DNA of 64,000 bases, taken from the NCBI GenBank assembly GCA_947259045.1, contig CAMYKZ010000002.1, positions 1 to 64,000 of the forward strand, given 5' to 3'. Both the position numbers and the translations under genes were made by a program. Positions 38,534-47,081 of this stretch are shown here, one piece after another. The notes beneath the pieces were generated by a model. That model was not told the DNA's origin. It worked only from the letters and a program-made list of their open reading frames with translations, and searched no databases. Source of the stretch: an uncultured Afifella sp. (GTDB lineage Bacteria > Pseudomonadota > Alphaproteobacteria > Rhizobiales > Afifellaceae). Each line of letters begins with the position of its first letter. The first letter of the stretch is position 1.

Positions 38534-40129
38534 GTGAAGATCAGGACTTGGCTCGGCAGCGCAATCGCCGCTGTCTCGATATCGTTGTGCGGCATTGCCG
38601 CCCAGGCACAGCAAGCCGGCGGGACGCTGGTGATGCTCGTTCAACCCGAGCCGCCTTCTTTGGCGTCTTATCTTTCAACCTCCGGTCCGATAGGACTCGT
38701 GGCTCCGAAAATCTATGACGGGCTTCTCGATTATGACAAGGATCTGAAAGCTGTTCCCTCGCTCGCTGAGAGCTGGGATATCAGCGACGACGGCAAGACC
38801 GTAACCTTCCATCTGCGCAACGATGTAAAGTGGCACGATGGCGAACCGTTCACGTCAGCCGACGTGCAGTTCACCATCATGGAAGTGCTGAAAAAAGTGC
38901 ACCCGCGCGGCCCGAACTCCTTCAAGGAGGTCACGGAGATCGAGACGCCGGACGCGCATACTGCCATATTCCGGCTTGCCAATCCCGCGCCATACATGAT
39001 GCGCTCGCTCGGTTCTTACGAATCGCCGATGGTGCCCAAGCACCTGCTGGAAGGCCAGGACGCGAGGAGCGCGGACATCGCCAACAAACCCGTTGGGACA
39101 GGGCCGTTCAAGTTCGTGGAGTGGAAGAAAGGCCAGTATATCCGCCTCGACAAGAACGAGGATTACTGGAAAGAGGGCCTGCCCTATCTCGACCGCATCG
39201 TCGGGCGTTTCATCCCCGACGCCTCGACCCGCACAGCGGCCATGGAGAATGGCGAGGTACATTACGGTGCATACGGAGCGATCCCGAACGTCGACGTCGT
39301 CCGGCTCCGCGAACTCGACAATATCGGTGTCACGACGGACGGATATGCGATGATCAACCCGGTCTCGCTGATCGAGTTCAACACCACGCAACCGCCCTTC
39401 GACAAACCGGAAATCCGCAAGGCAATCTCGATGGCCCTCGATCGGCAGTTCCTGATCGACAACATCTGGTTCGGTTACGGCAAACCTGCAACAAGCGCGT
39501 TGTCGAGCAGCTATGCTGCAACCGGCCTCTATGCCGAGGGCATGCCGAACTACCCGGCGACGGCCGATATCGAGGCCGCCAACAAACTGCTTGATGATGC
39601 CGGCATCAAGCCCGATGCGAACGGCGTGCGTGCGAAAGCGGTCCTCGATCTGATCCCTTACGGCGAAGACTGGCGTCGGGCGGGCGAGTATATGAAACAG
39701 GCCCTCGGCGATATCGGTATCGAACTGGAACTGCGTTACGAGGATGTGCCGACCTGGCTGAAACGCGTCTATGCGGATTACGATTTCCGCATGAACGTGA
39801 ACTATTTCTACCAGCTTCCCGATCCGGTGCTGGGCGTTCATCGCCATTACGGCACCGATCAGATCCGCCAGGGCACCCACTTCGTGAATTCGTCGCGCTA
39901 CAGCAATCCGAAGCTGGATACCCTGCTGGCTGAGGGAGCACGGGAGGCCGACGCCACCAAGCGCAGCGCAATGTACAAGGAGATCCAGGAAATCCTGGCC
40001 GAGGACATGCCCGTCGTGAACCTGTTTGAAATGAAGTTCCTGACCGTCTTCAACTCCAAGCTCAAGGGCCACGACGTATCCGGGTTCGGCGCTTACGGAT
40101 CGTTCGACCGCGTGTGGTTTGATGAGTAA
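38534..40129 (+). CDS. ABC transporter substrate-binding protein, oligopeptide/opine family (SBP_bac_5)
   Basis: A 531-residue periplasmic protein starting at the GTG at 38534, behind a ggggagag ribosome site. The signal peptide ends near residue 28 (GIAAQAQQ). Family features are PKIYDGLLDYDKDLK, LAESWDISDDGKTVTFHLR, VKWHDGEPFTSADVQFT and NKPVGTGPFKFVEWK. It is the first gene of a four-gene importer. A strong hairpin follows it. It sits 272 bases after hutC, a region in which I see no gene. The ligand could be a peptide or other amino-acid derivative, and a hut link is only positional. Confidence 0.93.
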   Translation: MKIRTWLGSAIAAVSISLCGIAAQAQQAGGTLVMLVQPEPPSLASYLSTSGPIGLVAPKIYDGLLDYDKDLKAVPSLAESWDISDDGKTVTFHLRNDVKWHDGEPFTSADVQFTIMEVLKKVHPRGPNSFKEVTEIETPDAHTAIFRLANPAPYMMRSLGSYESPMVPKHLLEGQDARSADIANKPVGTGPFKFVEWKKGQYIRLDKNEDYWKEGLPYLDRIVGRFIPDASTRTAAMENGEVHYGAYGAIPNVDVVRLRELDNIGVTTDGYAMINPVSLIEFNTTQPPFDKPEIRKAISMALDRQFLIDNIWFGYGKPATSALSSSYAATGLYAEGMPNYPATADIEAANKLLDDAGIKPDANGVRAKAVLDLIPYGEDWRRAGEYMKQALGDIGIELELRYEDVPTWLKRVYADYDFRMNVNYFYQLPDPVLGVHRHYGTDQIRQGTHFVNSSRYSNPKLDTLLAEGAREADATKRSAMYKEIQEILAEDMPVVNLFEMKFLTVFNSKLKGHDVSGFGAYGSFDRVWFDE

Positions 40130-40141
40130 CGCAATGTCTCT

Positions 40142-40169
40142 GGGTGCTGGCCATGACTGGCCGGCACCC
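40142..40169 (+). terminator. Intercistronic hairpin between binding protein and permease genes
   Basis: An 11-bp stem (40142-40152 with 40159-40169, one G-U pair) closes a 6-base loop, two bases before the permease ATG. There is no U-tract, so it is more likely an mRNA-stabilising or translation-limiting element than a full terminator. It would favour more binding protein than permease. Confidence 0.6.
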
Positions 40170-40171
40170 GA

Positions 40172-41158
40172 ATGAGCCATACCGCAAAGCGCCTGCGATA
40201 CGTCCTCAAGCGGCTGTTGCAGGCGCTTCCCATTGTTCTCGCGATCGTCATCGTCAACTTCTTCCTTCTGCATATGGCGGAAGGGGACGCGGTCGATGTG
40301 CTGGCCGGCGAGGCGGGATCAGCCACGCCGGAATACATGGCGGAACTGCGCAAGAAGTTCGGGCTCGACCAGCCCTTACCCGTGCAGCTTGTAGTCTACC
40401 TGAAAAACGTCCTGTCTTTTGATCTCGGATATTCATTCCGCCATGACATGCCGGTGCTTGATCTCGTCCTCGATCGTTTCGTCCCGACCCTGCTGTTGAT
40501 GACCAGCACGATCGTGCTTGCCGTCGGCGTCGGCATTGTCCTCGGCCTGCTCGCGGCAACCGGGCTGAATACCTGGCGCGACACGTTGATTTCGGTTTTC
40601 GCGCTGGTGACCTATGCGACGCCTTTGTTCTGGGTCGGATTGATGTTCATTGTCGTGTTCTCCCTCAATCTCGGCTGGTTTCCGACCAGCGGCATGGAAA
40701 ATTTCGCCGCCTTTTATGAAGGCTGGGACAGGGTTTGGGACATCGCACACCATCTGGTGCTGCCGACGGTTACACTGTCACTGTTCTATCTGGCGCTCTA
40801 CACGCGGCTGATGCGTGCTTCGATGCTGGAACAGGCAGGGATGGACTACGTGACGACTGCGCGCGCCAAGGGGCTGACTGAGCGGCGGATCATGTTCGTC
40901 CATGTCCTGCGCAATGCGCTTTTGCCCGTCGTGACAATGGCGGGCGTGCAGGTCGGCGCACTTATCGGCGGTTCGGTGATTGTCGAATCGGTCTTCGCAT
41001 GGCCCGGTCTGGGAATGCTCGCCTTTGAGGCTTTGTTCGCCCGGGACCTGAACCTGCTTCTGGGAATTTTCCTCCTCTCCGCGTTGCTTGTCGTTGCGGT
41101 GAATCTGTTGGTCGATATCATCTATTCGTCGCTCGATCCGCGCATCGAGGTGGGCTGA
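40172..41158 (+). CDS. ABC transporter permease (DppB/OppB family)
   Basis: A 328-residue inner-membrane protein with about six helices. The DppB pattern is seen in the N-terminal helix (LKRLLQALPIVLAIVIVNFFLLHMAEGD) in parts, a periplasmic segment DQPLPVQLVVYLKNVL, and the cytoplasmic EAA-like loop YVTTARAKGLTERRIMFVHVLRNA in its usual place. The start abuts a hairpin. Its last bases overlap the ATG of the next permease. Confidence 0.93.
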   Translation: MSHTAKRLRYVLKRLLQALPIVLAIVIVNFFLLHMAEGDAVDVLAGEAGSATPEYMAELRKKFGLDQPLPVQLVVYLKNVLSFDLGYSFRHDMPVLDLVLDRFVPTLLLMTSTIVLAVGVGIVLGLLAATGLNTWRDTLISVFALVTYATPLFWVGLMFIVVFSLNLGWFPTSGMENFAAFYEGWDRVWDIAHHLVLPTVTLSLFYLALYTRLMRASMLEQAGMDYVTTARAKGLTERRIMFVHVLRNALLPVVTMAGVQVGALIGGSVIVESVFAWPGLGMLAFEALFARDLNLLLGIFLLSALLVVAVNLLVDIIYSSLDPRIEVG

Positions 41159-41991
41159 TGCGCAATTTCTGGCAGCTTTATCGCCGCAATCGTTCCGCTG
41201 TCGCCGGAATGATCATCCTCGCAACAGTGATCGTTCTCGCTGTCGCTGCTCCGCTGATTTTCCCCGACGATCCCTTCCGTCTTGCCGGCCAGTCGATGCA
41301 GCCCCCGGGCGCGGGCGGCTTTCTGCTCGGCAGTGACAGCCTGGGCCGCGACGTTGCTGCGGGAATCGCACACGGCGCAAAGACCTCGTTGCTCATCGGC
41401 CTGCTCGCCACCATCGTCGCGGTGGGCTTCGGAACGATCATGGGTGGCCTGGCCGGTTATTATGGCGGCAGGATCGACGACCTGCTGATGCGAACCACCG
41501 AGATGTTCCAGACGATACCCTCTTTCATCTTCGCCATTCTGCTGGTCGCGATCATGAAGCCGTCGATCGAGAGTATCGTGATCGCCATAGCGGTGGTATC
41601 CTGGCCGGCGGTCGCGCGGCTCGTGCGTGGCGAGTTCCTGTCGCTGAAGAACCGCGAATTCGTTCAGGCATGCCATACACTGGGCATGGGCGACGTGCAG
41701 ATCATGCTGCGCGAAATCCTGCCGAACTGCCTGTCGCCGATCATCGTCATCGGTTCGCTGATGGTCGCCACCGCGATTCTGATCGAAAGCGGTCTTGCAT
41801 TTCTCGGTCTTGGTGATCCGAACATTATGAGTTGGGGCTTTCAGGTCGGCGCCGGGCGCACCCTGCTGCGGTCGGCATGGTGGGTCTGCACGTTTCCAGG
41901 CATCGCCATTCTCGTGACGGTGCTTGCGATCAATCTCGTCGGAGAGGGCCTGAACGACGCACTTAATCCGCGCCTTCGGGAACGCCAATGA
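41158..41991 (+). CDS. ABC transporter permease (DppC/OppC family)
   Basis: A 277-residue permease overlapping the previous gene by one base (TGATG). Features are the N-terminal RNRSAVAGMIILATVIVLA helix, the conserved LLGSDSLGRDVAAGIAHGAK motif of OppC/DppC proteins, and the ATP-binding-protein contact loop FVQACHTLGMGDVQIMLRE. It pairs with the preceding permease to form the channel. Confidence 0.94.
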   Translation: MRNFWQLYRRNRSAVAGMIILATVIVLAVAAPLIFPDDPFRLAGQSMQPPGAGGFLLGSDSLGRDVAAGIAHGAKTSLLIGLLATIVAVGFGTIMGGLAGYYGGRIDDLLMRTTEMFQTIPSFIFAILLVAIMKPSIESIVIAIAVVSWPAVARLVRGEFLSLKNREFVQACHTLGMGDVQIMLREILPNCLSPIIVIGSLMVATAILIESGLAFLGLGDPNIMSWGFQVGAGRTLLRSAWWVCTFPGIAILVTVLAINLVGEGLNDALNPRLRERQ

Positions 41992-43607
41992 GTGCGCCGC
42001 TGCTGGAAATCCGCAACCTGCATATCTGCCTGCCCGAAGGGTCGGAGCGGGCTCATGCCGTCGAGGCTGTCGATCTCGACCTCGCCCCGAACGAAATCCT
42101 GTGCATCGTCGGTGAGAGCGGCTCGGGCAAATCCCTGACCGCGCGTGCCGTGATGGGTTTGCTGCCAAAGCCACATGTGCGTGTCGTTGACGGCAGCATC
42201 CGTTTCGGTGACGAAAACCTCGCCGACGTCTCCGATCAGCGAATGCGCCAGATCAGGGGCAGCGAAATCTCGATGATTTTTCAGGAGCCGATGACCGCGT
42301 TGAACCCAGTCATGACGATCGGCGATCAGATCGACGAGGTTTTCCGGTTTCACGAATCGATGAAACGCAGGGAACGGCGCGCGCGCGCGCTGGCCCTCCT
42401 CGACGACGTGCATCTGCCGGACCCGGATCACATCATGCGAGCCTACCCGCATGAACTGTCCGGCGGCCAGCGGCAAAGAGCGATGATCGCGATGGCGCTC
42501 GCGCTCGATCCCAAGATCCTGATCGCCGATGAGCCGACAACCGCGCTCGACGTCACCACACAGGCGCAGATCCTGAAATTGATCAAGGAAATGCAGGCTG
42601 CCCACAACACCGGCGTCTTGTTTATCACCCATGACTTTGGCGTTGTCGCGGACATTGCCGACCGCGTTGCGGTGATGCAACAGGGTCTGATCGTGGAGAC
42701 CGGAACCGCGGACGAAGTGCTGAATGCGCCAAAACATCCATATACCCAAGCGCTGATCGCTGCTGTCCCGAGCTTGACACCACGTCCGCCGCGAGACCAG
42801 TCCGCCGAGCCTGTGCTCCAGATCGAACGGCTGACGAAAGTCTTCCGCAGCGGCGGCAGCATCTTTGGCCTCGGCGGAGCAGAGCGCACCGTCAAGGCTG
42901 CCAGTGATGTGACCCTGCAACTCAGGCGCGGCGAGACGCTCGGCATCGTCGGTGAGAGCGGCTCGGGAAAGTCCACCGTCGCGCGCTGCATTGTCCGCCT
43001 GGTCGACGCCGACGACGGCAAGATTCTGTTGAACGGCACGGACCTGCGGCCGCTGAGCCGCGCTGAAATGCGCCCTCACCGCTCCAGTATCCAGATGATG
43101 TTTCAGGACCCGTACGCGTCGCTCAATCCCCGCTCGCGGGTTGGCAAAATCATAACCCAGGGCCCTCTGCTTCAAGGAACGCCGAAGGTCGAGGCGCAAG
43201 CCAGGGCGCGCGAATTGCTTTCCATCGTTGGTCTGGACGAACGCGCATACGACCGCTATCCGCACGAGTTTTCCGGCGGCCAGCGCCAGCGTATCGGAAT
43301 CGCCCGCGCTCTGGCCTTGAACCCGGATGTGCTCGTGGCGGACGAACCCGTTTCCGCGCTGGATGTTTCAATCCAGGCGCAAATCCTCAGGCTTCTTGAT
43401 GAAATCCGCGAACGCATGAGTCTGTCGATGATCTTTATTACCCACGATTTGCGTGTGGCAGCTCAAGTTTGCGATAGACTTGCGGTGATGCGATATGGAG
43501 AGATTGTCGAGACCGGCCCAACTGCCGAAATCTTCAGAAATCCGCAGGCACCGTACACGAAAGACCTGCTCGCGGCAGTTCCCGGAAAGGCCTGGCGCGC
43601 GGCCTGA
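41988..43607 (+). CDS. Fused dual ATP-binding protein of the oligopeptide-type importer (DppD-DppF)
   Basis: A 539-residue protein with two complete ABC domains. Domain 1 (about 4-260) has Walker A GESGSGKS, signature LSGGQRQR and Walker B LIADEPTTALD. Domain 2 (about 280-535) has GESGSGKST, FSGGQRQR and LVADEPVSALD. An oligopeptide-type linker (HPYTQALIAAVP) lies between them. A four-base overlap (ATGA) with the permease shows tight coupling. One fused subunit can drive the two permeases. Confidence 0.95.
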   Translation: MSAPLLEIRNLHICLPEGSERAHAVEAVDLDLAPNEILCIVGESGSGKSLTARAVMGLLPKPHVRVVDGSIRFGDENLADVSDQRMRQIRGSEISMIFQEPMTALNPVMTIGDQIDEVFRFHESMKRRERRARALALLDDVHLPDPDHIMRAYPHELSGGQRQRAMIAMALALDPKILIADEPTTALDVTTQAQILKLIKEMQAAHNTGVLFITHDFGVVADIADRVAVMQQGLIVETGTADEVLNAPKHPYTQALIAAVPSLTPRPPRDQSAEPVLQIERLTKVFRSGGSIFGLGGAERTVKAASDVTLQLRRGETLGIVGESGSGKSTVARCIVRLVDADDGKILLNGTDLRPLSRAEMRPHRSSIQMMFQDPYASLNPRSRVGKIITQGPLLQGTPKVEAQARARELLSIVGLDERAYDRYPHEFSGGQRQRIGIARALALNPDVLVADEPVSALDVSIQAQILRLLDEIRERMSLSMIFITHDLRVAAQVCDRLAVMRYGEIVETGPTAEIFRNPQAPYTKDLLAAVPGKAWRAA

Positions 43608-43661
43608 CGGGGCCTCCAAAGCGCCGGCCTGATGCCAACGGTAATCAGGTTCCTGGATTAT

Positions 43662-44780
43662 TCATTCCACGCCGTCATCCGCCGCCCTGCCCTTGCCGGA
43701 AAACCGCAGCAACAGCCGGTAGGCAACACGCACATAGGATATGGTGATGACGATCCGCGCCACATGATGGAGGGTGACGAAGACGACGCTGATCTGCAGC
43801 GACAGGGCAATCAGGGTCATTTCGGTGACGCCGCCGGGCGCATAAGACAGCACCACGGCTTCGGCGGTCTCGCCGACCAGTCCGTAGAGCGTCAATCCGA
43901 ACATCAGCGCGAGCACCAGCACGGATGCGACACTGATCAGCGCCATCAACAGCCCCTTCAGCGCCTGGCTTCGATCCATGGTGGCGAACCGGACGCCGAG
44001 CGTCGCTCCGATGACCAGTTGGGTGACGGCAATCAGCATGGCCGGCGGCTGGGCGCTGGTCACGCCAGCAAGATGAGCCAGGCCACTGAACAGGATGGGC
44101 CCGGTGATGATGGCCGCCGGAAACCCGATCCGCAGGAACGCCAGATAACCCAGGACGCCGCAGGCGGTCAGGACAAGCGCATCGACAATATCCATCGGCG
44201 GCCTGTCGACGCCACCGACGCTGACACCGGCCGCACTGCCAACGGCGACACCCTCAAAGAGCGTAAAGGCCAGCGGAACGATAACGATGCACAGAAGCAG
44301 TCTTGAAAATTGCAACAAGGTCAGCGTTGCCGGGTCGGCGCCAGCCTCCTCGCCCAGGGCGATTGCCTCAATCAGCCCGCCGGGCGCTGCGGCAAAGAAT
44401 GCGATTTCCCGGTCATAGCGGCCGATCCGCCGATAGATCGTGTAGGACAGAGCGTGGGCAACCGGCACATAAATCAGCAGAGCCAGAACCGTCGGCCACC
44501 ATTGGGGAACGGCGCCAAGCAGTTCACGGGTGAATGCGCCGCCGATCATCACACCGATAATCGGTACGAAAAACACCCGCAGATTGATCGGGAACTGCAA
44601 CGGCTCGCCGCCGGGCCGGAATCCGGCCAGCGCCAGGCCGCCCACTGCGATCGTCGCGCCCAGCAGCCAGGGCAGCGGCAGGACCAGAAATCGGGCAAGC
44701 TGTGCGCCGAGAACGGCGATAACGAGCGTGGCGATCAAGGCAATCAGATGGTAATCCTTGCCAAACCAGCGGATCGTCAT
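43662..44780 (-). CDS. AbrB-family (PF05145) putative transporter
   Basis: A 372-residue membrane protein with about ten helices in two similar halves. Family markers are PWLLGATIAVGGLALAG, VPIIGVMIGGAFT, AFFAAAPGGLIEAIALGEE and, in the second half, GATLGVRF and VLSYAPGGVTEMTLIAL. The duplicated APGG(x)xEM/EA motif is diagnostic of the AbrB (AidB regulator / ammonia-monooxygenase-named) membrane family, whose transport substrates are poorly known. It is not the DNA-binding AbrB. It converges on the ABC cluster. Confidence 0.88.
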   Translation of the reverse strand: MTIRWFGKDYHLIALIATLVIAVLGAQLARFLVLPLPWLLGATIAVGGLALAGFRPGGEPLQFPINLRVFFVPIIGVMIGGAFTRELLGAVPQWWPTVLALLIYVPVAHALSYTIYRRIGRYDREIAFFAAAPGGLIEAIALGEEAGADPATLTLLQFSRLLLCIVIVPLAFTLFEGVAVGSAAGVSVGGVDRPPMDIVDALVLTACGVLGYLAFLRIGFPAAIITGPILFSGLAHLAGVTSAQPPAMLIAVTQLVIGATLGVRFATMDRSQALKGLLMALISVASVLVLALMFGLTLYGLVGETAEAVVLSYAPGGVTEMTLIALSLQISVVFVTLHHVARIVITISYVRVAYRLLLRFSGKGRAADDGVE

Positions 44781-44826
44781 GCCCTGCCCTCTTTTTTCTG
44801 TTGCGCTGCCCTAATGACCAGCGGAT

Positions 44827-44846
44827 CCTGTCACAGACCTGTCACA
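44827..44846. repeat. Direct repeat CCTGTCACA, two copies 11 bp apart
   Basis: Identical nonamers at 44827-44835 and 44838-44846 are spaced one helical turn apart, about 50 bases upstream of the leftward AbrB-family start; a partial third copy (GTCACA) lies near 44884. The spacing suggests a binding site for a regulator that could serve either flanking gene. No protein candidate is evident. Confidence 0.4.
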
Positions 44847-45054
44847 TGCAGCAGACTTTTGCGAACTGACGGGGCCGAAGCCGTCACAGATAAAATACTG
44901 AGGCAGGTTCGGCAATCCAAAGCGGAAAGCTGATGAATGCCATCAACTCAAATCGTCCCTGCTGTGATTGTGCGAAGCTGATAAAACTGAGATACGATCC
45001 GACCACCACGGGCCGTTCGGCTCAGTTTGACAATATCAATTGAAAGAGACTGCC

Positions 45055-46068
45055 ATGCGCGCCTGGGAAATCGTGTCCGACGAGGGGGTTAACGCCCTCG
45101 CCTTGAATGACCGGCCGATGCCGGAACCGGGCCCGGGACAGGTTCTGGTCAAGGTTCACGCCTCTTCGGTCAATTACCGCGATCTGTCGACCATCGAAGA
45201 CCCTGTCAGCAGAAAGCTTCCCTATCCGACGATCCCGAATTCCGATGCGGCCGGTGAAGTGGCAGCGCTTGGCGATGGCGTTAAGAGCATTGCCGTTGGC
45301 GACCGTGTAATGAGCTGTTTCTTTCAGGATTGGCAAGCCGGACCGATTTCGTCCACGGCCATGGCCTCGGCGCTCGGCGGAGCGAGACCCGGTGTTCTTG
45401 CCGAATATGTGCTGCTCGGCGCGGATGGCGTCGTTGCTGTACCGGAGCATCTTTCGTGGGCGGAAGCCGCGACTTTGCCCTGCGCCGCACTGACCGCATG
45501 GCACGCTCTGACGCTACCGCGTCCGGTGAGCCCGGGCGAAACGGTTCTGCTGCTTGGCACCGGCGGCGTGTCCGTGTTTGCCCAGCAATTCTGCCAACTC
45601 ATGGGTGCGCGCACGATTGTCACCTCGTCAAGCGACAGCAAGCTGGTGCGGATGCGCGAATTGGGCGCCTGGGAGACCATCAATTACAGGGAAATGCCCG
45701 ATTGGGATGCCCGCGCGGTTGAGCTGACAAACGGCACCGGCGTCGACCGGATTGTCGAAGTCGGCGGCCCGGGAACTTTGCAAAAATCGATCAATGCCGT
45801 CCGGGTCGGCGGTATCGTCGGCCTGATCGGCATTCTGAGCGGTGTCAAGGGAGCGGTCGCGCCGACCGATATCATGCGCAAATCGATCACGCTGCGCGGG
45901 ATCTATGTCGGTTCGAGGCAAATGTTCATAGAGATGAACCGGGCGATTGCGCAGCACAATTTCAAGCCGGTGATTGACGAGACGTTCGGATTTTCAAACG
46001 CCCGCGACGCCTATCACCGGATGCGCAGCGCGGAACATTTCGGAAAGCTGGTGATCAGCGTCGGCTGA
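45055..46068 (+). CDS. Medium-chain dehydrogenase/reductase, quinone-reductase-like
   Basis: A 337-residue MDR protein from the ATG at 45055 (MRAWEIVS); an upstream ATG-like codon at 45040 is less good. The catalytic domain has GQVLVKVHASSVNYRDLS, and the Rossmann domain has VLLLGTGGVSVFAQQFCQLMG in parts. The zinc-ligand Cys-His pair of alcohol dehydrogenases is absent: the usual GHE is replaced by NSDAAGEV. It is therefore a zinc-free NADPH oxidoreductase of the MDR2/QOR type acting on an unknown aldehyde, enone or quinone. It appears to be a single-gene unit converging on the lyxose isomerase gene. Confidence 0.85.
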   Translation: MRAWEIVSDEGVNALALNDRPMPEPGPGQVLVKVHASSVNYRDLSTIEDPVSRKLPYPTIPNSDAAGEVAALGDGVKSIAVGDRVMSCFFQDWQAGPISSTAMASALGGARPGVLAEYVLLGADGVVAVPEHLSWAEAATLPCAALTAWHALTLPRPVSPGETVLLLGTGGVSVFAQQFCQLMGARTIVTSSSDSKLVRMRELGAWETINYREMPDWDARAVELTNGTGVDRIVEVGGPGTLQKSINAVRVGGIVGLIGILSGVKGAVAPTDIMRKSITLRGIYVGSRQMFIEMNRAIAQHNFKPVIDETFGFSNARDAYHRMRSAEHFGKLVISVG

Positions 46069-46086
46069 ACACGGTTTGTGAAACAC

Positions 46087-46770
46087 TCAAAGCCATTTGT
46101 CATAATCCGACACCAGCAGGTGCATCGGCTCTTCATCTTCCTCAACGTCGGAGAAACGGCCGATCGGCTCGCGGAAGATATTGTCGGTCAGATCGTCATT
46201 GACGGTTGAGACTTCGCCAATCAGCACATCGCCGCGTTCGCCCCAGAACTTATGCCAGTTCCCCGGCAGCAGCGTCACGCTCTCACCCGGTTCAAGCCGC
46301 AGGATGGCGCCCGGCGGCTGGGTCCGCAGCACGCCATCTGTCGCGACCGTGACGTCGGTATCGGGATCGACATGCCCTTGCGCATCGGAATTGAACAGTT
46401 CCAGCGCCAGCGTCGCGCCGCCGCGGTTGATGATGTCTTCCGCCTTGACGATATGGCGGTGCATCGGCGAGACCTGATCCTGCCGGGAGATCATGATCTT
46501 TTCGGCATAACACATGCCGCCGCCGCGTTTCAGATCGTCCTGTGAGCCGTTGCGGACAGTGAACAGGAACAGGCCCAGTTCACCGAACCGGCCTTCGCCG
46601 TAATCGGTAATATCCCAACCCAGCCGGGCATCGACAATACCTCCGATATCGCCACGCCTGGCACGCATCTGGTCAGGCGACCAATAGGCGAAGGGCGGCA
46701 GGATGAAACCGAAGGAACGGATGAATTCATCCGCCGCGCGCATGATCTCGTTGATTTCGGAACGTTTCAT
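46087..46770 (-). CDS. D-lyxose/D-mannose ketol-isomerase
   Basis: A 227-residue cupin-fold sugar isomerase (PF07385 type; relatives are Bacillus YdaE and the E. coli O157 enzyme). It interconverts D-lyxose/D-xylulose and D-mannose/D-fructose. Likely metal ligands are His104 and His106 in PMHRHIVKAED, Glu111, and His173 in LLPGNWHKFWG. It is transcribed divergently from the LacI gene of the adjacent sugar cluster. With a mannosylglycerate-hydrolase-like enzyme nearby, conversion of released mannose to fructose is a sensible role. Confidence 0.85.
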   Translation of the reverse strand: MKRSEINEIMRAADEFIRSFGFILPPFAYWSPDQMRARRGDIGGIVDARLGWDITDYGEGRFGELGLFLFTVRNGSQDDLKRGGGMCYAEKIMISRQDQVSPMHRHIVKAEDIINRGGATLALELFNSDAQGHVDPDTDVTVATDGVLRTQPPGAILRLEPGESVTLLPGNWHKFWGERGDVLIGEVSTVNDDLTDNIFREPIGRFSDVEEDEEPMHLLVSDYDKWL

Positions 46771-47081
46771 GATACCGGGCTTTCCCTGAATGAATTAACC
46801 CGCAATTCCAATCACCAAAAATGCCAGCGCGCAAGGCAGAGGCCGGGCAAATTACCCGGCGCAGGTTGCGGATTTGATCCACATATGGCCGTGCATCGAC
46901 GGATAAATGACCCGCAAGTGTGCCAAACCAGCACACCACTATCTCCTGTCCGTTCATAATTAATTTACACTGACAACCTTTTGTAATTATTGCAATAATC
47001 AGTTTGAGGGCGAATTCCGCCGTGCTGAAATGAAAAAATTCACTTGTTCCGAAAGCGCTTTCGGAATATGCAGGACTTGTT
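46771..47081. other. Divergent control region of the sugar cluster
   Basis: This 311-base region lies between the leftward isomerase and the rightward LacI gene. It is AT-rich near 46955-47040. It contains a 6-bp inverted repeat (46842-46847 with 46855-46860) near the isomerase end and the LacI-type palindrome at 47047-47066. No coding frame inside it is credible. Confidence 0.6.
47047..47066. promoter_or_regulatory. LacI-family operator
   Basis: A perfect 20-base palindrome centred on AAAGCGCTTT lies 16 bases before the LacI ATG. The central CG and flanking AAAG/CTTT match LacI/GalR-type operators. It probably mediates autoregulation and control of the divergent isomerase gene. Confidence 0.8.

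Noticed and set aside
43662-44780. AbrB transition-state regulator
   Set aside because: The protein is a multi-helix membrane protein of the unrelated AbrB/PF05145 family.
45055-46068. Zinc-dependent alcohol dehydrogenase
   Set aside because: The catalytic zinc ligands, including the GHE motif, are missing.
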